Shown here one piece after another: positions 1 through 14,418 of a DNA stretch of 64,000 bases. The position numbers and the translations under genes were made by a program. The stretch spans positions 444,164 through 508,163 of the forward strand of contig NW_025064901.1 in NCBI RefSeq assembly GCF_019112545.1, given 5' to 3'. Within the stretch, counting starts at the first letter, position 1; every line of letters starts with the position of its first letter. The stretch is from Guyanagaster necrorhizus. Taxonomy: Eukaryota > Basidiomycota > Agaricomycetes > Agaricales > Physalacriaceae. The notes under the pieces were generated by a model. It had not been told where the DNA came from and made no database searches. It saw only the letters and a list, made by a program, of their open reading frames with translations.

Positions 1-392
1 GCTTTAATCGCTGTAGGCGCATTGAAGAAAGTCGTGTAGAATTGAAACCCGTCCGAGATAATTTCTGCCGTGAGAGGCCGCCAGAGAAGCGCATGGTCCA
101 GCGTAAAGCAAATAGACAGAATTCCTGCTCAAATTAGATTAGCACCGCACAAATATACAACTTTCTGCTCACCTAGGAAGAATGATACAGGTCCTAGGAC
201 AGCTGCGTGGCGAAAGCCCATCGTTGTCGAGATGCAAAAAAAAAAAGGCGCTGGCCAGCGCTTAAAAAATTCATTTATGCTTGGTCATGTGACACAAAAT
301 ACACGTTCCACATCGCACAGGGTATAGAATAAACACAACAATCGAAAATGCTATAGATGACAATGTTCAAGATGAGCCAAAAAGAATGCAAA
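1..392. other. Intergenic, downstream of the RhoGAP gene
   Basis: This stretch lies 3' of the minus-strand RhoGAP gene and probably contains its 3' UTR. It has an A-run near 235-246 (a T-run on the gene strand). I see no coding segment I can support. Confidence 0.6.
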
Positions 393-3300
393 TCACAACG
401 GTATAGGCGAGCCAGATGGCGCAGGACTTGGAGGCGCCCGGGCACTCCCGACAATTCGAGAGTACCGATTTCCCCTCTCACTCACTGCAACATTCAGCCC
501 ACGCGTCGCAGCTACTCCCGCAGCCTTGCTCAGTCGAGGTGTATCAGGCGGCGTCCCAGCGTCAGGTCCCGAAACCGCACTCTCCCCGTCCGTATCGTCT
601 GCCACCGACGACGAATATTCCCCATCGCTCTCCGCTGGTGCCGACAGCGTCCGCCCAGCCAATCCCAGCAACTCGTCGGCAGCTCCATCAGTGTATTGCC
701 GACTGTTCCGTCGCGTATCTACCTCTAGCTCCCCCAGCTCCTCCTCAACATCACCCACATTGAACACCTGATTAAATTCGCCGAGCATCAAGCTAAACAC
801 CCCAGCAGGGATGCCTAATGTCGGGCTAAACACGATCCCTACATTCCGCATCGACATCTTGTTCACTGCAGAGTTCTGCACAATCAAGATGAGGTGCGCA
901 GTTAGGGCTCGCAAGAGGCTATAGTTGGCTATTGGCAGCGATGCGATTAGGTGCGACAGCGTCCGAACCCGTTCCTGCGGGTCATCGCGTTCCATAACCG
1001 CAAGGAAGTCCAAATGTAGCTCCCGTGTAAGTATACTCGCAGGAAGCTCTCGGAGGAAGCTTTTCAAAAGCCCTGCAATTGCGTGCGGATCCCAGTACTC
1101 GTCCGAAGCCAACAAATCGATGTCACCCTCTGCAAGCCGTCAGTGCCTTTCGTATAGCCTGGAAAGGCACCCACCTGCATTAAACATGTCCTTAAGATTC
1201 TTGATCACAGCAGAGCTTCCACTAAGGCGATAGATGCCCTCCTCCTGTTCTGCGTTTTTCGCTTCCAAGTACTGTATCGCGCGGAAGACAATCGAAGGAA
1301 GATGCGCTACTGACGAAACTTCCAGTGACTCTTCCAAAGTCACTCCAAAGACCGGTCGCGGTAAAGGCGGCTTCTCCGCACCTAGGAACAAGCATTTCAT
1401 CAACCCAGTCAATTATCGATGACACACTTACCATTCGGCCTCCCAAAACCCCAGAAGCCCCTCGACTTGGCCTTCTCTCGTCGATCACTCCCCGACTCGC
1501 CCTGCGGATCCCTCCCGGATCCAAACTTGTACCCAGCTGGAATCGGCGCTCCATTCAACGGCCCAGATATCTTCACTTTCCCATCAGGCGAAGGAGCCCT
1601 GTCGCGGTCAGGCGTAGGCGACGGATGCAACGACTTGTGGTCTCGCTCGCGATGGCGTTCGGGAGAGCGCGTCGCTCGAGGCACGTCTGAATAGTGTCCC
1701 AACTCAGACTGCGAGCGATCCGTCCCACTAGCCCCATTGGCACTTGTCAGAGGGGACGAATCAGGTAAACTTGATGCGAGGGCCTGTCCTCGTTCCAGAA
1801 TGCGACGCGCATTCTGCGCATCCGACATAGCTGGCCCGGGATACCGCTCAGTAGGAGATGCTTCCTGAACAGATTTCGACGGACTCGAGGATCGCGTGAT
1901 AGTGCTGTATTCGTCCGGCAACACCGGACCTGAAAAGAGCTTCGCGTTAGTGGCGTCCGGCGCAAGTCGAGAGATCGGCACTGCAGCCTGTTTGGAAACA
2001 GATATGTCGTCCTTCGACACGCCTCGCACAGGCCGCCGCACAGTCACCGGCGTAGATATCGATGCAGATGTCCCTTCACTCAGGGTCGCTGACGTGGTGC
2101 CGTTTGTGTACGGTCCCGAACTCGAGGAACTCGAGGAATATGGTATTGCTTCTTCGCTGTATGTCCCAGAAAAGTAGCGCACCAGCATCTCAACCCAACT
2201 GTCACGATCGGCATCACTTTCTGCGCACAGGACGTGCCGTGGATGATTTCCCCCCTGGCCCTTTTTGGCTTCGACAATGAGAAACGCGTGCCGGTACTCT
2301 TTTTCTTCATCCGTAGTTGTAGGCCGTTCCGTCCGCTGTTGTCGACCAATTTGGGCTCCTGTGACGGTTATTGAGCCCAGATGTGCTCCACCGCGCTGAG
2401 AAACTTATTTAAAACCGGAGACAGCATGAATATATGGAACCACATACACAATCATAATATTCCAGTACAGGACCCTGCAGGACAAAGTACCGGGTTTTCC
2501 ATCCGCCAAAGTTCTTGCCGCGTTTAGTCAGATATCCTTCTTTGTGTCCGGCTTGCATAACAGGCTGATTCATCTCGCGCATGATGTCAGACGTGAAGAA
2601 CGCGATCACTTCGTCGTTATTCTTCACCGGTAGTTTGATCAGGGTTTGAAGATAGTTTTGAAGGACGGCCTGCATTCCATTGAACGGTCAAAGCAAATAC
2701 ATCTAGCGGGGTACTTACCTTTCGCTGGTCGACTTTAGCCGGGGCATGGTCTTTCCAGAGCTTACCCTCCGGTAAGCTCGCAATCTTCTTACCAACGCCT
2801 TTCCCGACGCTGCTTCGCACCCTCTGATCTAGGTTCAGAACGTCCGCGTACATCTTCTCCACCTTCCATCCGTCCTTGCCGTTGCCAGGGTTAACTTCCA
2901 CCACGAATGAAAGAACTTCCTTGCCACGGTCATTTGGTCTAACAAAGGAATGCGACACATTGATTGTTGTGCGAGGAAGATCGGAGGAGAGTAAGGGAAG
3001 GGCACGGAACGCAGGTACATTGGGCGTCTCACGCATATCTTGTTGTAGTGGCTCTATTTGGTCAGGATCAGGATAATAGCCACCGGGACGCTGTGGAGGC
3101 GAAAGTGCTGCTGCGGCACGCGCCTGGGCAACAGCATGCGCCTGATTCTGCGAGTTGGTATCCGATGGTGGTAGTGGAAAGTCTTCAGCAACTGCTCGAG
3201 GCTTGTTTTTCCGGCCATGTGGTGACGTCGGAGATGTCGCTTGGACCGGAGTAAAGCCCGGGTTTTCCGGCTCAACTGCGCCGTGCACTTCCCTTTCGTC

Positions 3301-4709
3301 TGTATCCTCCTCTTCTTCGTCTTCATCCGGAGGATCCTCCTCATCCATGTCAAGAAACTCGTTTTTCTTTTGGGTATCTGGCGTTGCACCGCCACTGGCA
3401 CTTGCAGCCAGAGAAGACCTTGCAGCAGTGAAAGTATCATTCATTCTTGGACTCGGAACGGGAGAGTCCACCATATTTGCGATGTAATTTCTCGCTTCAT
3501 CCGGAAGAGTGATACGAGATTCTCGTGAAAGTTGCCGTGCATCGACAGAAAGCACAGAGGAACAACCCGGCTGAGGCTGAGGAGGTAGTGGCACGGGGGT
3601 AGTCGGGGAATTATATATGGTTATACTCGGCTGTTGGGCTGGGTGCGTGTGTATTGGTGTAGATATGAAACCGGAGGAGGCCGTTTGTGGTGTAAACCCA
3701 GCGTGATACGAAGGTGAATGAGAGCTCTGCTGAGGTGGGGGTATCAGCGAAAGTGGTGCGCCATTACCAGCCGTACTGACACTTGATATACTCTCAGTGA
3801 TACTAGATTTGCGGGTATAGACCTGAGGCCGGCTCGGTGTACTCGTAGTCGAATTGAGAGAATGGGCATTGCTGCTAACAACTGAATCCGAGTATACATG
3901 GTGAGGCTGCTGCTGCAAAAGTGCTGTCTCCTGGGTAGCTGATATGGTGGGCACAGGAAGAGATTCTGATCGTGGAGGGACGACCAGTGGGGGAAGAGAT
4001 GATGGTCCTGTATGCACAGAGAACTGCGACACAGACTGAGAATCGGCAAAGGGCGACCGATTGAGAGATATGGGCTCTTGGGAGCTCATGGGGTGAAGGA
4101 GATGGGTTGGCAGTCGTGGTGTCGCTTCAACAATCGTTAAAACGGAGACGAAGAGAAAATACAGTGATAGATACCTTGCTCGTCGGAACGATGTCTGGGT
4201 GTACCATGTCTTGTAGTGGGGGCGCGTTCTTCATTCAGCGACCCACTTTCGCTGGAAGGAACAGGGCTTTCCGACGGGGCTGGGACAGGCTGCTGGGTTC
4301 TGTCATGGTTTCGATGTCGCCGGTCGCTGTGAGAGGAACTGTGAGCAGCGGCTAACCTGCTTTTGTACCCATCCCGCTCGCTCCGAACGCGCTCCAGCTC
4401 CTTCAGGATTTGATTGTACCCCGAGCGTTGTTTCTCAATGAGCTTCCAGAGCTGGGCGTTTTGCAGTGACAGAGTATTGCGTTCACTTAACGACTGTTCA
4501 AGCGCAGCGAGCTTCGGATCGAAAGCCGCAGAATGCTGTGCCAGGAAGGCTTCGACAGTAACAACACCAGGGGCAGATGGGAGCGTATTGGTTGAGGATG
4601 AGGCCTGGAGACTGGTCGTGGAAGATGAAGCGGAAGGGATACCAGGCCGTACGGGAGATGGGTGTACTGACGACGAGTACATAGACGACGGTGGCGTCCT
4701 GGAAGACAT
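393..4709 (-). CDS. BEM3: BEM3-like Rho GTPase-activating protein (PX-PH-RhoGAP)
   Basis: This is a spliced gene encoding roughly 1,300 residues; yeast Bem3 has 1,128. The family stimulates GTP hydrolysis by Cdc42 at polarity sites. From the N-terminus it shows a Ser/Thr/Pro-rich leader, a short coiled coil (VEAFLAQHSAAFDPKLAAL...), a long disordered part with an Asp/Glu run, a PX domain (FVVEVNPGNGKDGWKVEK; SLPEGKLWKDHAP), a PH domain (KEGYLTKRGKNFGGWKTRYF, then DADRDSWVEMLVRYF), a Ser-rich linker, and a RhoGAP domain with the arginine finger in EEGIYRLSGSS and the block FLRELPASILTRELH. Introns are seen after DEQ (GTATCT...GAAG) and after DQRK. I chose the ATG at 4709; the same frame runs open upstream to a TTG at 4832 without an ATG. 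It is divergent from the serine dehydratase gene. Confidence 0.88.
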
Positions 4710-4928
4710 GGTTCGTCGTGGAGATGATGAAGAACGATGGGAGAGAAGGTCCAAGGACAATGGCGTCGGCAACACTGAGCGAGGAATTCCTTGTCCACGT
4801 GACGTTCCTATGAAGGCGTCTGTGGCAGCCAATCAGGTTTGAGACTATATTATTTGCAATTACTCTCTCCGACCAATCAGAGGTTGCGACCCTTCCTTGA
4901 CACTGACCGTCGTCGGTGTGCCGTCGTT
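4710..4928. promoter_or_regulatory. Divergent promoter with two CCAAT boxes
   Basis: This is the 219-bp interval between the RhoGAP and serine dehydratase start codons. It contains two identical CCAATCAG motifs on the plus strand, at 4829-4836 and 4873-4880, 44 bp apart. CCAAT is the binding core of the heterotrimeric HAP/NF-Y factor in fungi, which often controls mitochondrial and iron-dependent genes. That the motif acts on the serine dehydratase side is inference. Confidence 0.5.
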
Positions 4929-7898
<2,970 letters not shown>

Positions 7899-8308
7899 GA
7901 ACAAATCGACCTTGTCGACGTTATCACGCTCTCTCTTCACCGGACTCATTTCTAGAACGTATGGTATACTTAATTGCGGACTCCTGATTATAGATGATAG
8001 ATATGTTGATGTTTCGCTTGTTCGAATGCTTTCGATAGTAATGATTAGATGATCTCAATGTACTGGCAACAGTTGCCCTTATATGCAGGTACGAGTTCCG
8101 CGAGCAGGCTACCAAGTTCCGCAACCATGACTTCGGCTCAAGTCGAGTGACCGTACAACACTGCTGCGGCCGTCTTTATCGCAGCCCATCGATTCGCTTA
8201 AACAGCGAGGACTTGTTACGGATCTGCAGTATATCTGGGGTAATCCAAGGTAAAAGATGAAGACGTGGCATCTGCTGGTCTTTGCCTCGCTCTTTCGAAC
8301 GCTCTTTC
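7899..8308. other. Intergenic
   Basis: This lies between the serine dehydratase stop and the F-box ATG and presumably holds a 3' UTR and the F-box promoter. I found no conserved coding block or RNA gene here. Confidence 0.6.
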
Positions 8309-9559
8309 ATGGCTCTAGCACCACCACCTCAGGAGCTTCTTGACGCTATTGTCGATGAGCTCAGGTGTGATCTGCCATCTCTAGCTACATGTTGCGCCGC
8401 CAGTCGTCTCTTACGCTCTCGTGCTTGCAAACACCTCTTCAGAGATGTTACATTTCACCCAAAATCCTATCAGTCGTTATATCGACTGGTGCAGTCATCG
8501 AGGGATATCCCAGAGTTTATCCTCGTCCTTCGTATCCATGGGGGGGAATTCACTGGCGATCAGTGGGCTAGGGACCTGGCTATCCTTCTGAAGATGCTCA
8601 TTAATGTGAAGGAGCTGAGGGTCCAATCCATGCTATGGGGATATTTCCTCGCCGAGCAATACCCCACCCTACACCACACCCTAATCTCAATGCCCATAAC
8701 TTCGCTGTATCTCGACCGAGTCTGTTTTGCCAGCAGCGTTGAGCTATTTTCAGTCATATCTCAGTTCCGCTCCTTGAAGCAATTGTCGCTCGGAACATTC
8801 ATCCAATCGTATTCCGTATCCCAGCTTCCGTTTCCGTCGCCTGTGATTCCACCGAAGCTATGCGAATTGAGCATGGATATGGAGAACAGCACCGGCATAG
8901 TCCAAAGCCTTCTGAACCAGCCCCATCCTTTGATATACTTGCAGGGCATCAAAGTGCTTAAGATTCATGGATGTAGCAACTATGATGTTGGCACTGTCCG
9001 ATCCATCATGACGGGTTGTCCTTCCCTCGAACATCTGATATTTGGACAATCTTATCTTTGCACGTCTTTCAAGCGAACGTTTTTATTCCAGTTTGACCAA
9101 TCCGCGGCCATGACACTGGCAGGGAGGATTCAGACACTTGATGTATCCTACCTCAAATATTTGACGGTGACCATCCTGGATTGCTCTACGCAATTGCAGT
9201 GGTGGGTAGACATGTTCTTGATCCTGCAGTGCGAATGTCGAATTCAAGTGGTGACAATTGTGGTAGAAATGAAGGTTTGGGGTTATTCACCAGGTTGTGC
9301 GGCTTTTTTCCAAGCCGCTAGATGGCGAGCTTTTGATCGGGCTTTGACACTACCGGCAATGGGATTTCTGCGGAAAGTGGTGGTTAAACTCTGTGCACTG
9401 GACTACTCTGTATCAGGGGATCTCTTAAAGCCTTTCGAAGCAACCATACACAATTCCTGTTCTGTCCTGAAAGAAAGAGGTCTTCTTCAAGTGGTAGAGT
9501 CTTTCTTCGCTTCTAACCCATCTTTTCGCATTAATATCGGTCCCAAGGAAATCTGTTGA
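8309..9559 (+). CDS. F-box domain protein (agaric expanded family)
   Basis: This is an uninterrupted frame of 416 codons from the ATG at 8309. The N-terminal segment PPPQELLDAIVDELRCDLPS followed by LATCCAASRLLRSRACKHLF matches the F-box pattern common in Agaricomycetes, in which an LPxELxxxIxDxL helix is followed by a conserved SRxxRxRAxxHLF. The rest is Leu-rich and irregular, compatible with degenerate leucine-rich repeats for substrate binding. F-box proteins link substrates to SCF ubiquitin ligases through Skp1; the substrate cannot be inferred. The absence of introns is unusual among these intron-dense neighbours and fits recent expansion of this family. The frame also runs upstream to a non-ATG codon at 8282, which I did not use. 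Confidence 0.75.
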   Translation: MALAPPPQELLDAIVDELRCDLPSLATCCAASRLLRSRACKHLFRDVTFHPKSYQSLYRLVQSSRDIPEFILVLRIHGGEFTGDQWARDLAILLKMLINVKELRVQSMLWGYFLAEQYPTLHHTLISMPITSLYLDRVCFASSVELFSVISQFRSLKQLSLGTFIQSYSVSQLPFPSPVIPPKLCELSMDMENSTGIVQSLLNQPHPLIYLQGIKVLKIHGCSNYDVGTVRSIMTGCPSLEHLIFGQSYLCTSFKRTFLFQFDQSAAMTLAGRIQTLDVSYLKYLTVTILDCSTQLQWWVDMFLILQCECRIQVVTIVVEMKVWGYSPGCAAFFQAARWRAFDRALTLPAMGFLRKVVVKLCALDYSVSGDLLKPFEATIHNSCSVLKERGLLQVVESFFASNPSFRINIGPKEIC

Positions 9560-9957
9560 TGAAAGATGGAAATGCGTCGCACACGTATTAGTAACCTTGT
9601 CCAAGGACATCTCCAACGCCGTATACACCGAAAGGTGCGGCGTCGCTGATGGTCTTACAGACTCCACTTAACACAATATTTTGATCAATAAACGTGAATA
9701 AATTATTGACTATTCACATAGGCGCCGGCGTGATAGTGCCACTAGAAAGAATTCACCAATAAAGACTTGGCCAAGGACCGGATGGCCTAATCCTTAGAAC
9801 AAGACAAACATCCTTCCCCAAGACAAGAGCGCAATGCAATGGCCACCAGGGAGATTCGTTGTTCAGATCATCTCCAGTCGTACGAGACGATTGAGATATC
9901 TTGCCCTTCACTTGAGCACTGGACCATTTAACGCACGATAAATAATTACAACAAACA
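9560..9957. other. Convergent intergenic space
   Basis: This 3'-to-3' interval between the F-box gene (+) and PAT1 (-) contains AT-rich stretches suitable for 3' ends (for example around 9680-9710). I see no gene. Confidence 0.6.
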
Positions 9958-12900
9958 CTACAAATCAATCTGCGAACTACTCAAACCAAGGGCGGACAAA
10001 AAGAGATCAACATTATGTAGTTTTGCCCGCCTTTCTTGCTCGTCTGATACCCAGCCCTTCTTCGCACCGACGACGTTTTCGAGAACCTTCTCACGCAGTG
10101 AATGTACCAAGATCGGCTGCTGTTCCGGAAGCGCATGAAGGGCCAAAGCGGCGAGGAATTGCCAGACTGGCCTATCAATGATGTCTACGGCGATAGTCGC
10201 CTGATTAAGATGAAACCCACGAGCGACGATTCTTGAAGAAGGGAAAAGCAGGGGAAAATCTGGAGTGAGTTGCTCAAACATGTGGTCGAACATGAGCTGC
10301 CTGCAATTGAGATGAGGAGGATGGTCCATATTGGAAACGATGCAGATACAATACCATTGATTTGCGTCTTCTACGGTTGGTAACTCGGTCTCTAGGACAG
10401 CCGCACCTTCTTTAATGACTTCGACTCGTGTGAGAAACAGTGTCAGGAGCGAAAGGCCAGGCTATAGACACCTTTAGTGAGGCCCTCATGAAGACAAGGC
10501 AAAAGACATACTTGTGTCTGTGCAACTTCCGAAACATTATTCCGATCCAATAGTAATCCAAGAAGGCCCGTGACAAGCCGCAAGCTACCATTGCTAATAA
10601 CAGAAACGATGCTATGCAGCACGTTGCTCAGGAAGGCGTTCGTCTGTCGCTCTACTTCTACGCGTTCTGGTGTATCCTCAAGGGTGTCCAACAGTGGTGC
10701 TTGTTTGAAGACATCTAGTTGATTGAAGCATGCAATGAGAAGAGTCAACATCGTAAGCATCTGCTGATTGTCGAAGTGACGCGCCAAGCGGGAGAGGACC
10801 CGCTTGCCTTTGGCCACACTCAAGAGGGACATGAACGGGTGTGGGTCACTAAGAAGTGAACATGAATACAGGGTGAAAATATACAGCGGTGAAGTTGACC
10901 TTGTGGCGATAGGTGCCATCACTTTCAGCTGGTTCCACATTTGGTCTACTACCCCCGAATACTCGTATTCCCTGGTGTGAAGCGTCAGGAGAGAACAGCA
11001 GCACATGATCACCGGTATAACTACCACTCAGAATAGAATTGCGTTTCTTCAGGTAAGGGCTCTTCCTGCTTGAGTTGCTCCGCCTTCAGTACCAAATCAT
11101 GCAGATCTTCCAGACACGTCAGAATCTCTCTTCTACTCAACGGGTCCTTCCGGATGAGGTCTGATGAGGTCTACCATCCAATGTCAGCAACACCGATATA
11201 TGGATGGAACAGATTGCACCAACATCAGCGGCGTTTCCCAGTGCTTCTCGCCCCAATTTCGCAGCTTCGGCGGCAGCCTCTTCCTTACCTTTGTTTTTGG
11301 CATCGATTGAATCTTGCTTGGAGATATGCGCATGGGCATGAGACAACGTAGGTGACGAAGACGCGCTGCCAGAATCTACTTGGAGAAGTTGGCGAGGAGC
11401 AGCTTTGTAACTTCGTCCAGAAGTCTTTCCTAAAGCGCCCTGCAGGCTATGGAGTGCTTGAAGGATATTTCAAGAAGAGCTTTGGCATGCCGTGACTAAG
11501 GTACTCACAGTGTAAACCCTTCTCTTCCTCGCGGCGTCGAGCATTGCTAACAATTCGTTCCACCTGTTGCTCCATCTTCTGCATGGCGCTCTGCCTTCGA
11601 TGACCTCCCTTGGGGGCGATACCCAAGCCTATACCTCCGCTGGACCCGAATTTCAACACTCGTTCGTCCTGAGAGTGAATACCCATCCGTGAACGAATGA
11701 TGGCACCATAAGCTTGGGCGTAAAAGTCATCAGCATAAGGATCCTGAGTGACTAGTTGAGAAACTTGGATCCGAGTGATGAAGTCTTTATCCGATTGGGT
11801 CATAAGGTCGTTGTATCTAGACTGGTAATTCGGCATTAGCAGTCGAAAGGGACGAGCAGCAGGGAAATGAATGAACCATATGAGCAATCTTGGCAGCACG
11901 TCTTCGCCGCTTCTCTTCCAACTTCTCTGCCTCGACTATCTTGCGCATAGCCTCCATACGCAAAGCTTCTTGCTCCACAGAGTTTGATCCTTGCATATCA
12001 CGCAAAAATTCGACCTGGGCCATCTCAGACAGAAGCCGTTGCTGAAGTTGGATATTTTGGGGATGATAAGAAAGATTATCTTGCAATGGGATAGTCCCGG
12101 GAGGGGAACGCGATCGTTGACGACGCTGGTGCTGGAGTTGAGGGGATATACTCCGACCTGACAATTGACGGTGGTGAGTCCCGAGATTATTCAATTGTTG
12201 TGCGCGCAATTGTCGCTCCAAGCTTTCCATGCGTAATTGCTCTTGCAGTTCCTGGAGTCGAAGGATCTGCTGCTGTTCTTGTTGCTGCTGCAGCAAGAGA
12301 ATCTGTCTCTGGTGTTCGAGGAATCGGGGAGATTGTGACACAGGAAGCATGCGTGGAGGAGGTGTGCTCTGTGCCTGCTGCAGGAGCTCCCTCTGCTGTT
12401 GCAGACGTTGTATTTGCAGTTGCTCCTGTTGGTACAGATAGCGTTGCCGTTGCTGTTCCTGCTCTTGGCGCAGGTATTCGTCCTCCTCTTGTTGTTGCCG
12501 AAGAAGCTCTTGTTCTCGTAAGTATTCTTCTTCCTGTTGTCTGCGAAGCAGTTTCTCCCGATGCACGGTGACCTCTCTGGATTGCTGAGTGGCAGCACGC
12601 ATCTCAGCCTCTATTTCGGCCAAGGTGCGTACGCCAGGCTGTGAAACTCCGTGAGATAAGGTCTGGAGGCCTCTTGCTGTTGGCTGCGAAGCAAATGGAG
12701 AGGAAGATGAAGTTGACCGAGCAGTACCATTATTACGAGGAAGAACAGAGAACGGAGACTTGTCATCCCACAGAGACTCCAATGAGCGTGAAGGAATTGA
12801 TTTCAAGGCTGAATTCAACAGGGGTAAGATTGAAGCCGAGGATTCAGCAGGTGCAAGCGTACATGATTGAACCTGAACAGCAGGAACAGTTTGTTTGGTT

Positions 12901-13256
12901 TGAAATACAGGATTCTCTTGATTCAATGGGTCCTTTGAACTTTCTGGATACCCAGGCAACGCAACAGAATCATGCAAGCCGCCTGTGTTCGAAAAATCGA
13001 AGTCCTTGCCTTCGACGTAGCCATGATTACACACGATACTGCGATAACGACAACAGCACTCACCAACGGCACCAGTACTGCCAAAGGTCTCATCATTTAG
13101 GTCATCGCCACCTTCTTGTAGGGCATCACCTAGCCCATCGTAGCTCTCTTCTCCCCAAGTGAAGACAGCTAAATTTTCCGTGTCCTGGATGCCTCCTTCA
13201 AGGAAGCGCTGTTTTTCTTTTTCTAGGTCACTTTGTTCGAATCCAAAAAAAGACAT
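9958..13256 (-). CDS. PAT1: PAT1 mRNA decapping activator
   Basis: This is a spliced minus-strand gene. Pat1 links deadenylated mRNA to decapping by binding the Lsm1-7 ring and the Dhh1 helicase in P-bodies. The start MSFFGFEQSDLEKEKQRF is the typical conserved N-terminus. It is followed by acidic and proline-rich parts, then a long Gln/Arg/Leu-rich segment (roughly 12550-11950 in coordinates) dense in QQQ and REL heptads, likely low-complexity or coiled coil. Next comes the conserved core SRYNDLMTQSDKDFITRIQ, DPYADDFYAQAY and MEQQVERIVSNARRREEE, and last a helical Pat1 C-terminal domain (10330-9958 is the last large exon). I took the ATG at 13256, which starts the family N-terminus; an upstream frame continuation to 13328 lacks conservation. 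Confidence 0.88.
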
Positions 13257-13689
13257 GGCCGCATTTGGTACCGGAAAAAGGAGCGGGAGGATGCTGGTAA
13301 GAACAAGAGGGGTGTCGCGCTCAAGCACTGTCGACGGTGCACGTATGTGTCTGTTTGGCTAACTGCCCCTCGGAAATTCGGACCGATTTCCGTCCCAGTT
13401 CCGCGCTCGGACATCCATAAGATCGATGTATATGATATATGTATGTCCACTGGCGGAAAGGAAAATACTTGCCAGTGCAAACCTCAAGCTGCAAGGAAAT
13501 GTTCATTATGTGCTTGTAGCTATTTGACAAATTAACCGAGTTGGAACTTGGAAGGCCTTTTAGACTATATGTATTTCTTCCTTTTATATTCTGTATCTCT
13601 AATACCTCAGGCCTCGAAATCAGTGCGAGAGGAACGAGGTTTAAGCTAGAGATTTAGCTGGGTGTCATCCGAAGAACAGGGTAGTCTTT
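13257..13689. other. Intergenic upstream of PAT1
   Basis: This probably contains the PAT1 promoter and 5' UTR (PAT1 reads leftwards). No coding block is recognised before the ABC ATPase relic begins near 13690. Confidence 0.55.
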
Positions 13690-14369
13690 GAGATTCCAAC
13701 AATGGATCCACCGGTAAAATTAACATTTCCCTCTGAACCACCCCTGCTGCAATAGGGATCCTCAAACCCACACGAGGAATTATCAATCTTCATCCGCGCT
13801 TGAGGATGGCAGATTTCTCACAGCATGAAGTTGAAAACGTCACTGAGCTAGGGACCATCCAACCCACTGCAACCGCGTTGTCACACCTCCTTCAACTGCC
13901 ACCAAACGCACTGAGCGAATCTGCAGCGCGTAGGATTCTTGGCTCGTTAGGCTTGTCTGGGCCAACAGTGTCTGATGTGCCATTGTCTAAGCTTTCCGGT
14001 GGGCAGAAAGTCCGCGTAGCTTTGGCTGCTTGTCTTCGGTTGGGATCTGGAGAAGAAGATTTTGCGGCACCACACCACGCATCTAAACAGCGACACAATC
14101 ACCGCAATGGTAGATTCCCTGACGCACTTCGGGGGCGCGCTGCTGGTAGTGACGCATGAACGATATTTCATGCAGGCCGTCGTCGAAGGCGAGCTGGATA
14201 ATGGAGATGAGGATGATAGTGACGGCACTAATCATGCGACAAGGTCGAAGGCACCTATGAAGGGGAAGTGTACAGGCTTGTGAAGGGGCAAATGACATTA
14301 CTTGAAGGAGGGATGAGACAGCACGAACAGATTGCAAAGAAAGCCACGCGAGAGGTGGCAAATGAGTAA
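13690..14369 (+). pseudogene. Relic of an ABCF (GCN20/ARB1-type) ATPase, C-terminal ABC domain
   Basis: Pieces of one ABC ATPase domain occur in order but in different frames. A degraded Walker A (NNGSTGK, family GxNGxGKST) lies near 13700 and is followed by an in-frame TGA. Then come LRMADFSQHEVENV and the signature LSKLSGGQKVRVALA near 13990. The Walker B region (LLLDE) is missing. After a frame change TTHLNSDTITAMVDSLTHF and the switch segment LLVVTHERYF are readable, and in a third frame YEGEVYRLVKGQ leads to TAA at 14367-14369. ABCF proteins act on ribosomes and are normally two-domain soluble ATPases. With no Walker B, an early stop and two frame changes this cannot be functional. It probably derives from a partial duplication or a decayed paralogue. 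Confidence 0.82.
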
Positions 14370-14418
14370 AGGACACAATTAGTCCAAGTCTGGAAAACAA
14401 TACACAAGAAGCTGAAAG

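Noticed and set aside
4710..4832. Upstream extension of the RhoGAP frame starting at a TTG
   Set aside because: There is no ATG in the extension and a CCAAT box overlaps it; the ATG at 4709 is sufficient.
12191..12571. Open frames antisense to or alongside the PAT1 Gln-rich region
   Set aside because: They are by-products of CAG/CTG-rich coding sequence and have low-complexity composition without domain evidence.
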